This document shows, piece by piece, positions 1 to 9,937 of a DNA stretch of 64,000 nucleotides (its first letter is position 1; each line of letters opens with the position of its first letter). A model generated the notes under the pieces. It had not been told where the DNA came from, did no database searches, and worked only from the letters and a program-made list of their open reading frames with translations. Position numbers and translations under genes: made by a program. Source of the DNA: SB11 sp965249955 (GTDB taxonomy: Bacteria; Bacteroidota; Bacteroidia; UBA8524); contig OZ252261.1 in assembly GCA_965249955.1 (NCBI GenBank), positions 3,596,001 through 3,660,000 of the forward strand, written 5' to 3'.

Positions 1-83
1 CGATAACTAAAGGTTAATAGCAAATATCGCCTGCACTAACTGGTAACAAAGGAATAGGGATGAAAAACCAGTAAAAACAGGCT

Positions 84-384
84 ATACAAGGTGTTTGCTA
101 AACCACACAGTCATTATTATAGCTACACCCCTTGTAAACACTATATTCTTGCATTATCAACAAAGAAAAAATCACTTTAAAAAATCATTAAGCAAACATT
201 ATGTGTAGATAAACTCTTTCTACACCCCTTGCGCCCTGTACTGTGTGGAGATTTCCTGTTGATAATTATTTGATATAGGGAGGTATGTGGAAATGTGAAA
301 AAGCTATGCCTTGAAATAAGAGAATATAAATGAAGATTTGTATAGGCAATTAGCCATAAATGTCCTGCCCTAAAACAGCAGGAC
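84..384. repeat. Structured intergenic repeat element, copy 1
   Basis: A ~300-bp AT-rich element ending about 80 bp before nrdB. Its core (about 121-298) aligns with 18017-18196 at roughly 85-90% identity by eye, including the identical run TTTAAAAAATCATTAAGCAA. It contains an inverted pair (ACAAGGTGT near 86, ACACCCCTTGT near 125), a second CTACACCCCTTG near 219, and ends in a hairpin GTCCTGC/GCAGGAC (362-368/378-384). The corresponding hairpin in copy 2 has different bases but the same position. No ORF is visible. It may be a mobile or dispersed element, a structured RNA or a regulatory region. Confidence 0.75.
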
Positions 385-466
385 TATTTTGTCGGTAGTG
401 CAAGGCAAAATATCACCATTTGTGTGATTTACAACAACATAAAAAAGTAAAAGAATTTTAACAGGC

Positions 467-1519
467 ATGGAAGAAAACCCAAATGTAGGCACAACACCAG
501 CCACAACAATTTCAGGAAATACTAGTAGTACTATGAATCAAGACGAACCTATACTAAAAGAGAACAAAGACCGATTTGTAATTTTTCCGATTAAGCACGA
601 CGATATTTGGGCGTATTATAAAAAAGCAGAAGCTAGTTTTTGGACAGCTGAAGAAATAGATTTACAACAAGATGTTACTGACTGGAAAGAGAAGCTAAAC
701 GATAACGAACGTCATTTTATAAAACACGTTTTAGCATTTTTTGCTGCTAGCGATGGTATAGTAAACGAAAACCTAGCCGAAAACTTTGTATCAGAAGTGC
801 AATACCCTGAAGCCAAGTTTTTTTACGGTTTTCAAATAATGGTAGAAAATATCCATAGCGAAACTTACTCACTACTTATAGATACCTATATAAAAGACCC
901 AAAAGAAAAAGATATGCTTTTTCACGCTATCGATACTTTAGATTGTGTGAAGAAAAAAGCAGATTGGGCTTTGCGCTGGATTGAAAACGCAAGTTTTGCC
1001 GAACGCTTAATAGCATTTGCCGCAGTTGAAGGTATATTCTTTTCAGGTAGTTTTTGCTCGATATTCTGGCTTAAAAAACGTGGTTTAATGCCGGGTCTTA
1101 GCTTTAGTAATGAGCTTATTAGCCGCGACGAAGGTATGCACTGCGATTTTGCTTGTCATATATACTCAAAGCATATCAAAAACAAACTACCACAACAACG
1201 CGTAACAGAAATAATTACCAATGCGGTAGAAATAGAAAAAGAATTTATTACTGATGCACTGCCCGTTCGCTTAATAGGTATGAACTCAGATTTGATGGGG
1301 CAGTATATAGAGTTTGTTGCCGACAGGCTTTTGGGCGAACTGGGTTGCCCACGTGTATACAACGCCACTAATCCGTTTGACTTTATGGAAATGATTTCGC
1401 TGCAAGGCAAAACCAACTTCTTTGAAAAACGTGTAGGCGAATACCAAAAAGCAGCCGTTGCTAACAGCAATACCATTGCAGGTAATAACGAAGGGTTTAC
1501 GTTTAACGAAGACTTTTAA
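467..1519 (+). CDS. nrdB: Ribonucleoside-diphosphate reductase, small (R2) subunit, class Ia
   Basis: The 350-residue protein is the radical-generating R2 subunit that works with NrdA to make deoxyribonucleotides in the cytoplasm. By comparison with mammalian R2, the di-iron ligands are D96, E127, H130, E188, E222 and H225, and the tyrosyl radical is Y134 in the ENIHSETYSLL stretch. The sequence is closer to eukaryotic R2 than to E. coli NrdB (for example VEGIFFSGSF and SRDEGMHCDFAC). The tail FTFNEDF resembles the eukaryotic R2 tail that docks on R1. Residues 1-30 are a low-complexity extension. nrdA follows after 57 bp on the same strand, so the two are probably cotranscribed. Confidence 0.97.
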   Translation: MEENPNVGTTPATTISGNTSSTMNQDEPILKENKDRFVIFPIKHDDIWAYYKKAEASFWTAEEIDLQQDVTDWKEKLNDNERHFIKHVLAFFAASDGIVNENLAENFVSEVQYPEAKFFYGFQIMVENIHSETYSLLIDTYIKDPKEKDMLFHAIDTLDCVKKKADWALRWIENASFAERLIAFAAVEGIFFSGSFCSIFWLKKRGLMPGLSFSNELISRDEGMHCDFACHIYSKHIKNKLPQQRVTEIITNAVEIEKEFITDALPVRLIGMNSDLMGQYIEFVADRLLGELGCPRVYNATNPFDFMEMISLQGKTNFFEKRVGEYQKAAVANSNTIAGNNEGFTFNEDF

Positions 1520-1576
1520 ACTTCTACCTTTTTAAAAAATACAGTTTCAATACAACTACCCGATTAGAATAAGATT

Positions 1577-4060
1577 ATGATGTACGTACTTAAAAGAGAT
1601 GGACGCCGTGAGAGCGTAATGTTTGACAAAATTACCGCCCGTATAAACAAATTATCATACGGCTTAGATATCAATTTTGTTGATCCTATAAAAATATCAA
1701 AACGTGTTGTAGAGGGTGTATACGACGGTGTTACAACCACTGAACTGGACAACCTTGCTGCTGAAACTGCTGCAAGTATGACTCCTATTCACCCAGATTA
1801 TGCCAGTCTTGCAAGCCGCATAGCGGTGAGCAACCTGCATAAAAATACCGATAAGCACTTTAGTGTGGTTATGGATAGGCTATACAACTACGTAAGCCCA
1901 AAAACAGGCGAAAAAGCCCCGCTTATTGCCGATGATGTGTACGAGATAATCGTAGATAATGCAGAATTGTTAGACAGTACTATTATATACGATAGGGATT
2001 ACAATTTTGATTACTTTGGTTTTAAAACCCTTGAGCGTAGCTACTTGCTAAAAATGAACGGTGAAGTAGCCGAACGCCCGCAACACATGTATATGCGTGT
2101 GGCCTTGGGTATACACAAAGGGGATATAGAAAACGTAATAAAAACTTACAATCGCCTTAGCGAAGGTTGGTTTACCCACGCAACTCCTACCCTTTTCAAT
2201 GCAGGTACGCCCAACCCACAAATGAGCAGCTGCTTTTTGCTAACCGCAAAAGACGATAGTATAGAAGGTATTTTTGATACACTACGCCAATGCGCCAAAA
2301 TATCGCAAACAGCAGGAGGTATTGGTCTTAGTATACACAACGTACGCGCCACAGGCTCGTATATACGCGGCACAAACGGAGCTAGTAATGGTATTGTGCC
2401 CATGCTACGTGTATTTAACGATACTGCCCGCTATGTAGACCAAGGTGGAGGAAAACGCAAAGGTTCGTTTGCTATATACCTAGAACCTTGGCACGCTGAT
2501 ATCTTCGACTTTTTAGATTTGAAGAAAAACCACGGAAAAGAAGAAATGCGCGCCCGCGATTTATTCTACGCCCTGTGGGTGCCCGATTTGTTTATGAAGC
2601 GAGTGAAAGAAGATGGCGACTGGAGCTTGTTTTGCCCCAACGAGGCAAAAGGCTTGGCCGATTGCTACGGCGAAGTATTTGAAGACCTATACACCAGCTA
2701 CGAGCAAGCAGGCCGTGCACGCAAAACCATTAAAGCCCGCGAACTGTGGAATAAAGTGCTTGAAGCACAAATAGAAACAGGCACGCCTTATATGCTGTAT
2801 AAAGATGCAGCCAATAGCAAAAGCAACCAAAAAAACTTGGGTACTATAAAAAGTAGTAACCTTTGTACTGAAATTATTGAGTATACCGCCCCTGATGAAG
2901 TAGCTGTATGTAACCTAGCGTCAATGGCGTTGCCTAAGTATATAACCGACGGCAAGTTTGACCACGAAGCACTTTTTGATGCAACGTACGAAGTAACTGT
3001 AAACCTAAACCGTATTATCGATGGCAACTTTTATCCGGTTGAAGAAGCCCGTAATAGCAATACACGCCATCGCCCTATAGGTATTGGTGTGCAAGGTTTG
3101 GCCGATACCTTTATAATGTTGCGTATGCCTTTTGATTCTCCTGAGGCTGCACAACTGAACGCCGAAATTTTTGAAACCATATACCACGCTGCTCTTGTAG
3201 CTTCAAAAGATTTGGCCAAAGTTGAAGGTCATTACCAAAGCTACCCTGGTTCGCCCGTATCACAAGGAATACTACAGTACGATATGTGGAATGTAACCCC
3301 TAGCAACCGTTGGAATTGGGCTGTATTGAAAGAAGAAATTGCAAAATACGGTGTACGCAATAGCTTATTGCTTGCGCCTATGCCAACTGCAAGTACTGCA
3401 CAAATACTAGGAAACAACGAGTGTTTTGAACCCTACACCAGCAATATATACACCCGCCGTGTATTGTCGGGCGAGTTTGTAATTGTGAACAAACACTTGA
3501 TGCGTGACCTTGTTGATTTGGGCTTGTGGAACGATAATATGAAGCAAAAAATCATTATGAGTAATGGTTCTGTGCAAAATATTGACGAGATACCTCAACA
3601 CGTGAAAGATATATACAAAACCGTTTGGGAGATTAAACAAAAAGTGATTATTGATATGGCTGCCGACCGTGGTGCTTATATCGACCAAAGCCAATCGCTT
3701 AACCTGTTTATGGAAAACCCTAACTTTGGCAAGCTAACCAGCATGCACTTTTACGCTTGGGAAAAAGGCCTAAAAACGGGTATGTACTACCTACGTACCA
3801 AAGCCGCTACCGATGCTATTAAATTTACGGTGGTAAAAGAAAACCCACACGTAATGGACGTAACTACTGCTGAAAATGCGGCTTACGATAAAGCAAAAGA
3901 AACTTCAGCGCCTGTAGCTGCAACACCAACTGTAAGCAAAGAAGATTTGGATAAAATGCACGACACATTAGAAAACAAAACTTACGAGGACTACGAAGCG
4001 GCCGCCATTATTGCTTGCTCGTTAGATAATCCCGAAGGTTGTGAAATGTGTGGTAGCTAG
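1577..4060 (+). CDS. nrdA: Ribonucleoside-diphosphate reductase, large (R1) subunit, class Ia
   Basis: The 827-residue catalytic subunit reduces ribonucleoside diphosphates. An ATP-cone domain occupies about residues 1-95 (starting YVLKRDGRRE), giving allosteric activity control. The active-site motif NLCTEIIEY and the finger region PMPTASTAQILGNNE are present, and the C-terminal redox tail ends CEMCGS. These match mammalian RRM1 closely, including the ending (…MCGS). It is about 35 residues longer than RRM1, with an Ala/Pro/Thr-rich linker before the tail. Two consecutive ATG codons open the frame; the first is used here. It is partnered with nrdB upstream and followed by a clear terminator. 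Confidence 0.97.
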   Translation: MMYVLKRDGRRESVMFDKITARINKLSYGLDINFVDPIKISKRVVEGVYDGVTTTELDNLAAETAASMTPIHPDYASLASRIAVSNLHKNTDKHFSVVMDRLYNYVSPKTGEKAPLIADDVYEIIVDNAELLDSTIIYDRDYNFDYFGFKTLERSYLLKMNGEVAERPQHMYMRVALGIHKGDIENVIKTYNRLSEGWFTHATPTLFNAGTPNPQMSSCFLLTAKDDSIEGIFDTLRQCAKISQTAGGIGLSIHNVRATGSYIRGTNGASNGIVPMLRVFNDTARYVDQGGGKRKGSFAIYLEPWHADIFDFLDLKKNHGKEEMRARDLFYALWVPDLFMKRVKEDGDWSLFCPNEAKGLADCYGEVFEDLYTSYEQAGRARKTIKARELWNKVLEAQIETGTPYMLYKDAANSKSNQKNLGTIKSSNLCTEIIEYTAPDEVAVCNLASMALPKYITDGKFDHEALFDATYEVTVNLNRIIDGNFYPVEEARNSNTRHRPIGIGVQGLADTFIMLRMPFDSPEAAQLNAEIFETIYHAALVASKDLAKVEGHYQSYPGSPVSQGILQYDMWNVTPSNRWNWAVLKEEIAKYGVRNSLLLAPMPTASTAQILGNNECFEPYTSNIYTRRVLSGEFVIVNKHLMRDLVDLGLWNDNMKQKIIMSNGSVQNIDEIPQHVKDIYKTVWEIKQKVIIDMAADRGAYIDQSQSLNLFMENPNFGKLTSMHFYAWEKGLKTGMYYLRTKAATDAIKFTVVKENPHVMDVTTAENAAYDKAKETSAPVAATPTVSKEDLDKMHDTLENKTYEDYEAAAIIACSLDNPEGCEMCGS

Positions 4061-4094
4061 TTCAATTTTTAGTTTAACTACATTTACCTTACAT

Positions 4095-4126
4095 CCCCAT
4101 TAACAATATGTTAGTGGGGTTTTTTT
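4095..4126 (+). terminator. Rho-independent terminator after nrdA
   Basis: Stem CCCCATTAAC (4095-4104) pairs with GTTAGTGGGG (4110-4119) with one G·T pair, followed by seven T. It closes the nrdB-nrdA transcript. Confidence 0.9.
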
Positions 4127-4139
4127 GTTTAACGAATTT

Positions 4140-4182
4140 CGTCATTACGAAAAACCGTCTCCGAGTTTTGAAGCAATCTGTC
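4140..4182. repeat. Dispersed intergenic repeat fragment (CGTCATTnCGA…GAAGCAATCTG type)
   Basis: CGTCATTACGA followed about 20 bp later by GAAGCAATCTGTC matches a short degenerate motif common in non-coding DNA of many bacterial genomes. No function is known to me. Related fragments occur near 19778-19808 and 42432-42455. Confidence 0.5.
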
Positions 4183-4281
4183 TCCATACTTAAAGATTTC
4201 TTTGGAAGACCTTCCTCTATACCTCTATGTTGTCAAGTCCTAAATAAAGTTTACTATAAAAAGGGAGAGAAAAAGTAGTTA

Positions 4282-4686
4282 CTAAAACTGCTTGCCTTCC
4301 ACTTGCTCTATCACCTGCCTAATATGTGCAGGAAAAGGTGTTTTCTCGTTTTTGTTAAAGTCAAACAAAACCATCACATCATCCGCCTCAGCAGCAAGGT
4401 GTCCCTCATTGTCAAAAATTTGATGGTGTATGCCAAAGCTGGTGTTTTTTATAAAGCTAATGTGCGCCTCTATTCTTACATTACCCGGGTAATACAGCGG
4501 TTTTTTAAATTGGCAAGAGGTGCCGGCCAGCATGGGACCTATATTTTTGGTTTGATGTAAGGCGGTGATACCTGCTGTTTCCCAATAATTTACCCGAGAT
4601 GCTTGTACATATTTCATAAAAGCCACGTTATTAACGTGACCAAACAAATCCATTTCGCTCCAATCTATACGTAATACCAACTCCAT
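4282..4686 (-). CDS. Acyl-CoA thioesterase, hotdog fold (4HBT family)
   Basis: The 134-residue cytoplasmic protein has the 4-hydroxybenzoyl-CoA thioesterase pattern: RIDWSEMDLFGHVNNVAFMKY near the N-terminus carries the usual catalytic Asp position (replaced around the D-x-x-G-H-V-N-N motif), and the length is normal for the family. It is expected to hydrolyse an acyl-CoA; the substrate cannot be read from sequence. It stands alone, divergent from the cation efflux gene with about 54 bp between the start codons. Confidence 0.85.
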   Translation of the reverse strand: MELVLRIDWSEMDLFGHVNNVAFMKYVQASRVNYWETAGITALHQTKNIGPMLAGTSCQFKKPLYYPGNVRIEAHISFIKNTSFGIHHQIFDNEGHLAAEADDVMVLFDFNKNEKTPFPAHIRQVIEQVEGKQF

Positions 4687-4704
4687 TTTGCTAATCGTTT
4701 CTTA

Positions 4705-4732
4705 TTGCGTAAGGTACAAATTGTTACTTTTG
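4705..4732 (+). promoter_or_regulatory. Bacteroidota-type promoter for the cation efflux gene
   Basis: TACTTTTG (4725-4732) fits the TAnnTTTG -7 element. TTG at 4705-4707 is a possible -33 element, though the spacing is 17 bp, slightly short. The ATG at 4741 lies only 8 bp after the -7 box, so the mRNA would have almost no leader. Confidence 0.6.
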
Positions 4733-4740
4733 AAAACCAG

Positions 4741-5730
4741 ATGTCTACAAAAAAGCCAATAAGCAACCTAAAACTGCAAATAACCATACTTAGCATTGGT
4801 TTGGTAATAATGGCGGGTAAGTTTGTGGCCTATTTTCTCACCCACTCAAACACAATACTTACCGATGCGCTTGAAAGTATTGTAAATATTGCCGCAGGTG
4901 CAATGGGTGTTTACAGCCTATATTTAGCTGCTAAACCTAAAGACACCGATCACCCTTATGGACACGGTAAAGTTGAGTTTATTTCGGCTTCGGTAGAAGG
5001 TACTTTAATAAGTGCTACGGGGCTGATGATGGTAATAAAAGCCACCATGAATTTTTTTGAACCTAGCGAACTTAGTAATTTGGACATAGGGCTTTACATA
5101 ACCACAATAGCGGGACTACTAAATTATGTTTTAGGCTGGCGACTAACCAGTCAGGGTGCAAAAACAAATTCATTAACATTAGTAGCAAGCGGAAAACACT
5201 TAAAATCAGATGCTTACACAACAGTAGGTATACTTGTAGGGTTGCTTATTATTTACCTTACGGGCTATTTATGGTTAGATAATGCTATTGCAGTAGCGCT
5301 AGGTTTGTTTATAATTTATACAGGAGTAAAAATTCTGCGTCAATCAGTGGCGGGTATAATGGACGAAGCAGACAATGACTTACTGGTCAATATAATAGCA
5401 ATACTAAACAAAAACCGCCTACCCAACTGGATAGACATACACAACATGCGTATAATAAAGTACGGCAGCAGTTTGCATATTGATTGCCATGTTACGCTAC
5501 CGTGGTATTTAAACATAAAAGAAGCTCACGATGAAACGGAGGCAATAGACAGGCTAATAAGCAGTTATTACCCGCAAGGCGTTGAGTTTTTTATACATAC
5601 TGACGGTTGTATTGAAGCATCGTGTAAGGTTTGTAGTAAAACCGACTGCAAGGTGCGCCAACATCCATCAGAAGGCCAATGGGAGTGGAATTTGCAAAAT
5701 GTAATGCAAAATCAAAAACACGGTTTGTAG
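4741..5730 (+). CDS. Cation diffusion facilitator family transporter
   Basis: About 329 residues from the chosen ATG at 4741; an in-frame codon at 4705 would overlap the promoter. The protein has about six membrane segments, the CDF signature TDHPYGHGKVEF, a metal-site region NTILTDALESIVN and a second one KHLKSDAYTT, followed by a cytoplasmic C-terminal domain with late cysteines and histidines (CIEASCKVCSKTDC). It should export divalent metal ions (Zn, Fe, Co or Mn) in exchange for protons at the inner membrane. The Cys-rich end is an addition that could sense or bind metal; this is inference. Confidence 0.9.
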   Translation: MSTKKPISNLKLQITILSIGLVIMAGKFVAYFLTHSNTILTDALESIVNIAAGAMGVYSLYLAAKPKDTDHPYGHGKVEFISASVEGTLISATGLMMVIKATMNFFEPSELSNLDIGLYITTIAGLLNYVLGWRLTSQGAKTNSLTLVASGKHLKSDAYTTVGILVGLLIIYLTGYLWLDNAIAVALGLFIIYTGVKILRQSVAGIMDEADNDLLVNIIAILNKNRLPNWIDIHNMRIIKYGSSLHIDCHVTLPWYLNIKEAHDETEAIDRLISSYYPQGVEFFIHTDGCIEASCKVCSKTDCKVRQHPSEGQWEWNLQNVMQNQKHGL

Positions 5731-5734
5731 GGTC

Positions 5735-6082
5735 TTACTTTCCTAGCTCAGTTTTTAGCTGATTAATATGGTTTTGAAGGGCTTGTAACTCAAAAATGTT
5801 GTTTTGTAGCCTGTCTTCTGCCAATTGAAGGGCTTTTAATAGCTTGTCTTTATCAAAATCAGTGGTTTTTAGCATTGTTCCTTTACCCATAAGCAACCAA
5901 TCAGGGTTTACAGAAGGGTATTTAATCAAAATTTTTTGCAGCATTTCTACACTTGGCTTATTTCGTCCTTGACTAATATGGGTTAGTACTGCTTGTGATA
6001 TTTCTAAATCAGCAGCAAAAGCAGTTTTTGTTAAACTAAACTTCTCCATCACCAAAACTACACGTGTATTCAAGCCATCCAT
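5735..6082 (-). CDS. XRE-family transcriptional regulator with C-terminal coiled coil
   Basis: The 115-residue protein has a helix-turn-helix at about residues 8-60 (LTKTAFAADLEISQAVLTHI region) and a Gln/Leu-rich coiled coil at about 80-113 that would mediate dimerisation. Three perfect palindromes lie 9-65 bp upstream of its start, which suggests autoregulation. It ends 4 bp from the convergent cation efflux gene. The layout resembles Bacteroidota phage or mobile-element regulators, but no other mobile-element gene is adjacent. The target cannot be assigned. Confidence 0.85.
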   Translation of the reverse strand: MDGLNTRVVLVMEKFSLTKTAFAADLEISQAVLTHISQGRNKPSVEMLQKILIKYPSVNPDWLLMGKGTMLKTTDFDKDKLLKALQLAEDRLQNNIFELQALQNHINQLKTELGK

Positions 6083-6090
6083 CGTGCGAA

Positions 6091-6147
6091 TTTACAACTG
6101 TAAACTCAATTTTACAGTTGTAAATATTACTATTTTACACCTGTAAA
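6091..6147. promoter_or_regulatory. Three palindromic operators upstream of the XRE regulator
   Basis: TTTACAACTGTAAA (6091-6104), TTTACAGTTGTAAA (6111-6124) and TTTACACCTGTAAA (6134-6147) all fit TTTACAnnTGTAAA exactly. Centres are 20 and 23 bp apart, about two helical turns, so dimers would bind on one face of the DNA. The block lies directly upstream of the regulator start codon. Confidence 0.85.
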
Positions 6148-6248
6148 GAGTTGTTTGCTTGTATTTACTTATAGTGGTGTTTTTATATTATATTTATACT
6201 TTAAATTTTAACTATAATATACTGATATAGAAACATATAAACACAAAA

Positions 6249-6335
6249 ATGCAACACGAACAACTAGAGGTTGTAAGGCGATACACGTTGCCAGTATATG
6301 GCGTGCTATTGAAGGTTTGCAAGTGTAAATTTTAG
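6249..6335 (+). CDS. Possible 28-residue peptide divergent from the XRE regulator
   Basis: An ATG-initiated frame of 28 codons (MQHEQLEVVRRYTLPVYGVL… ending CKCKF) starts 101 bp beyond the last operator on the opposite strand. I do not recognise it. It is basic and has no membrane segment. It could be the regulated gene, a remnant, or a chance ORF; no clear -7 promoter element was found. Confidence 0.2.
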   Translation: MQHEQLEVVRRYTLPVYGVLLKVCKCKF

Positions 6336-6985
6336 GCATAGTTTAGCCTATACCCTATTTAGAAACAGGCGTTTTGTAGGTGTTTCATTACACGCCCAAT
6401 ACATTTTGATAGCTAAAGAAGAAAAGTGTTTTATAGCAGCTAAAAATCTGTTTTTGTAAAAGTGAATGCTGAACAGCATTAAATTTTAAGGTTAGGTATT
6501 CTTAGGCTAAAACTGATTTAGCCTTTATACAGAAGTGAAAAAAGTTTTTGTTGAAATATGGAAGTATACAGAAGTTGCTTTTAAGCTTCCCTATCGGCTA
6601 TTTGCAATCAAATTGTTGTCATAGATAAATAAGGTATGCTCAGCATATTTAATATAGAACCTACCATACACAACCTACATCATTTTAAAAAGTTTCCTTT
6701 AGCGCATCATTTCTTTTACCCAAACTATTTAAACAGGCTACAGGTAATAACTGATACCTAGCTTAAGTATTAAAACACGCTTTCACCATAGCTTTTATTG
6801 CTGATCATCTTAATTAAGCAATGATTGCTTAAATACTATTTATAGTATGGGTTTGGAGGACTTTTAATCAAGTTTACAGCCGAAAAGCAACGTACTTTAG
6901 CTTTTGATATTAAAACGCTTTGTGAAGGCTTAATTTGATTGCTATAGAAATCTTTTGAGGATAGAAATGCCTTGCTATATAAAAC
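6336..6985. other. Long non-coding stretch, no gene seen
   Basis: About 650 bp of AT-rich DNA with no ORF longer than about 41 codons and no recognisable RNA. The only structure noted is a palindrome AATGCTGAACAGCATT at 6465-6480 (7-bp arms). It may be decayed DNA left by the element from which the XRE regulator came. Confidence 0.5.
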
Positions 6986-7014
6986 AAAAAAGCCCTGCCG
7001 TTGCGGGCAGGGCT
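6981..7014 (-). terminator. Terminator of the M16 protease gene
   Basis: GCCCTGCC (6992-6999) and GGCAGGGC (7006-7013) form a hairpin. Read on the minus strand it is followed by a T run (A run 6982-6990 on the plus strand), about 23 bp past the protease stop codon. Confidence 0.85.
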
Positions 7015-7036
7015 TTGTATAAAGCTGTTAAAAGTA

Positions 7037-9937
7037 TTATTTAACTTCTGATTGAGTTTCTACCGAACGGTTAGCGTTTTCGTCAACCTTTTTCACAGTA
7101 ATTTTATCAGGGTCAATAGTTTTTAGCTTGCCCCATCCTAGGTCTTTCAATCCTTTTTCTATTAGCTCTTCATCACCTACAACTACTATCACCATTTTAT
7201 TAATATCCATCATCTTTTTAGCAAGAGCATCAATTTCTTGCTCAGTTAATGAATTAAGCACTTCAGTTTGCTCAGCAACATAGTTTTTAGGTAGGTTATA
7301 CCTTTCGATTTGCGATAAGAACTGTGCTTTTTGGAAAGATGTTTGGTAACTAAGTGCGTCGCTTTGACGTAAGGCGTTTTTAGTATAATCTAACTCTTGT
7401 TGAGTAATACCATCATTTTTGTATTTTTCAAACTCGGCCAAAAGCTCTTTTATAGCACTATCAGTAGCTGCGGTACGTATACCTGCACCAAAGGCGAATA
7501 CACCGGGATATTCTGAACCTGAGTAGCTGGTACGTGCACCATAAGTCCAGCCTTTATCTTCACGCAGGTTTAGGTTGATGCGGCTGTTAAAGTTACCACC
7601 CAATGGGAAGTTAGCTACTTGAGATTTAAAGTAATCACCTTTATAGTCGAACTTTTCTCCCATATACCCCATACGAATTTGAGATTGTGGAGCAGCAACT
7701 TTATCAATTACATAAATACCTTTTTCTGGTTTATGATTAAAGGTAAGTTGAGGTAGGGTAACGTTTTTAGTCTCCCATTTTTTCAAAAAGTCTAATTTAG
7801 GCAGTATTTCATCTTTTCCTTTGCTACCTACAATGGTTATAGTAGTAAGGGTTGGTGAGTAGTACTTTTTGTAAAACTCTTTTACGTCGTCCAAATCTAT
7901 TTTATCAAGAGTTTTGTTAGTACCGCTTGGGCTTGCACCTAAAATATGGTCATCGCCATAAATAAGTTTTGCAAATGCTTTGTTTGCGGTAAGAGAGGCA
8001 TCTTTAATTTCAGTATAAAAACCTTCAATCGCTTGGTTTTTAATACGTTTAAAATCTTCAGCATCAAACCTTGGGTTGTATAGCATATCTTCTAACAGCT
8101 TCAATGTAGCATCAACATTTTTATCAAGTGTTGTAATAAAAATTGTTGTTGCGGTAGTACCGGCAGAAAAGTTAATGTTTGCACCTAACTTATCTAACTC
8201 GTGCGAAAGTTGCTCAGAAGTATAGGTTTTTGTGCCTTCGTTCATCATTTCAGCAGTCAAACGAGCTATACCAATTTTCTTTGGATCATACGCTGAAAAT
8301 AAGTGACCGCCTTTGATAGTCATTATTATATCAACAGTAGGAACTTCAGTTGTTTTAGTACCAATAATTCTGATACCATTATCCATTTTCGCGTTGTAAT
8401 ACTCAGGCACGGTTGCTGCTTTAGCAGGACCCGGAATTGGTTGTTTGCTGCGGTTGAAATTATCTTTAACAGGTACATAAGTTAAACCTACGTATTCTTT
8501 TTCTGATTCAGGATCGGTGATATCCGGGTATGGATTACGGCTAAACGAAGAGTCTTTCAACTCGCGTGCGCGTTGTACTACGTGTACATAGCAAGCATTA
8601 CGACTTTTTACATATTTATCAAATACACGTACCAAATCGGCTTTGGTTACACTTTTGTAACGAGCTACTTCATCTTTCAAGTTGTAAGGTTTGTTTCCTA
8701 GCAACATTGCCCATTGTGTAAGCTGGCTTGATTTACCTTGAATACTTTCTAATACACCTACCATGTTGGCTTCCATATTGGTTTTTGCAGCCAATATATC
8801 ATCATCAGATATTTGGTTAGGATCAAACTCGTTAATGGTTTTCTTTAATAAGTCTTCAATTTCGCGTTGTGTGTATTTAGGGAAGTATGCTATAACTATT
8901 TGAAATTCTCCGCCTAATTCGCGACATGGGTGTGAAGCTGATGCTTGAACGGCTTTTTCTGATTTTACAAAGTTTTTATATAGTGGCGAGTTGTTGTTAC
9001 CACCAAATATTTCAGCCAATAAATCCAAAGCAGGCTCGTCCCTATCATAGTTAGGAACAGTAGGGTATACTACTAAATCTAACGGGAAGTAAATGTTATC
9101 AGGATAGGTTGTGTGTTTTTCAGAACCTAAGATAACTTTATCTGTACGCATTTTTTGTACAATTTTACCTTTTGCTATAGGGCCATAGTATTTTTCAACC
9201 ATAGCATATACTTCGTTAGGGTCAATATCACCGGCAATGGTTAAAATAGCATTGTTAGGACCATACCAACGTAAGAAGAAGTTTTTAAGATCTTCAACAG
9301 TTACACTGTTCAAATCTTCAACGTATCCAATAGTTGGCCAGCTGTATGGATGACCTTGTGGATACAGGCTTTCGCCCAATTTTTCTACAAACGCCAAGGC
9401 ATAAGGTTGATTTTCGATATTCTGAGATTTTTCGTTTTTAACGGTAGCGCGTTGTACTTCAAATTTCTTTTGTGTAACGCTATCCAACAAAAAACCCATA
9501 CGATCGGCTTCTAACCAAAGTGCGGTTTCAAGCATATTGCTGGGTAAGGTTTCAAAATAGTTAGTACGGTCGCTATTAGTAGTACCGTTCATTTGTCCAC
9601 CTGCACCTTGCACTATTTTAAAGTGTTGCTCATCGGCCACGTGTTTAGAGCCTTGAAACATCATGTGCTCGAAAAAGTGAGCAAAACCAGATTTACCCAT
9701 ACTTTCACGGTTAGAACCTACTTTGTAGGTAACTTCTACGTGAACGATAGGATCGCTATGGTCTTCATGCAAAATAACGGTAAGGCCATTGGCCATTTCC
9801 CATTTCTCGTAGGGAATACCCAACTCGCCTGCTGCGGGGGTATACTTGTTAATCAAAGTCCAAGTTGAGGGCGGCTGTGCGTTAACGCTAAGTACGCCTG
9901 CAAAAAGGACTAAAAATAATAGTCTTACTTTTTTCAT
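7037..9937 (-). CDS. M16 (insulinase/pitrilysin) family zinc metallopeptidase, two-repeat form
   Basis: The 966-residue protein starts with a signal peptide (MKKVRLLFLVLFAGVLSVNA), so it acts in the periplasm or envelope. The N-terminal M16 half has the inverted zinc motif H87-FFE-H91 and a third ligand E169 in VKNEK. The C-terminal half keeps the fold and the substrate-binding R/Y region (GGNFNSRINLNLREDKGWTYG) but lacks HxxEH, as usual for fused M16B pairs. It degrades peptides; the substrate is unknown. TAttTTTG at 9971-9978 on the minus strand is a likely -7 promoter element. Confidence 0.95.
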   Translation of the reverse strand: MKKVRLLFLVLFAGVLSVNAQPPSTWTLINKYTPAAGELGIPYEKWEMANGLTVILHEDHSDPIVHVEVTYKVGSNRESMGKSGFAHFFEHMMFQGSKHVADEQHFKIVQGAGGQMNGTTNSDRTNYFETLPSNMLETALWLEADRMGFLLDSVTQKKFEVQRATVKNEKSQNIENQPYALAFVEKLGESLYPQGHPYSWPTIGYVEDLNSVTVEDLKNFFLRWYGPNNAILTIAGDIDPNEVYAMVEKYYGPIAKGKIVQKMRTDKVILGSEKHTTYPDNIYFPLDLVVYPTVPNYDRDEPALDLLAEIFGGNNNSPLYKNFVKSEKAVQASASHPCRELGGEFQIVIAYFPKYTQREIEDLLKKTINEFDPNQISDDDILAAKTNMEANMVGVLESIQGKSSQLTQWAMLLGNKPYNLKDEVARYKSVTKADLVRVFDKYVKSRNACYVHVVQRARELKDSSFSRNPYPDITDPESEKEYVGLTYVPVKDNFNRSKQPIPGPAKAATVPEYYNAKMDNGIRIIGTKTTEVPTVDIIMTIKGGHLFSAYDPKKIGIARLTAEMMNEGTKTYTSEQLSHELDKLGANINFSAGTTATTIFITTLDKNVDATLKLLEDMLYNPRFDAEDFKRIKNQAIEGFYTEIKDASLTANKAFAKLIYGDDHILGASPSGTNKTLDKIDLDDVKEFYKKYYSPTLTTITIVGSKGKDEILPKLDFLKKWETKNVTLPQLTFNHKPEKGIYVIDKVAAPQSQIRMGYMGEKFDYKGDYFKSQVANFPLGGNFNSRINLNLREDKGWTYGARTSYSGSEYPGVFAFGAGIRTAATDSAIKELLAEFEKYKNDGITQQELDYTKNALRQSDALSYQTSFQKAQFLSQIERYNLPKNYVAEQTEVLNSLTEQEIDALAKKMMDINKMVIVVVGDEELIEKGLKDLGWGKLKTIDPDKITVKKVDENANRSVETQSEVK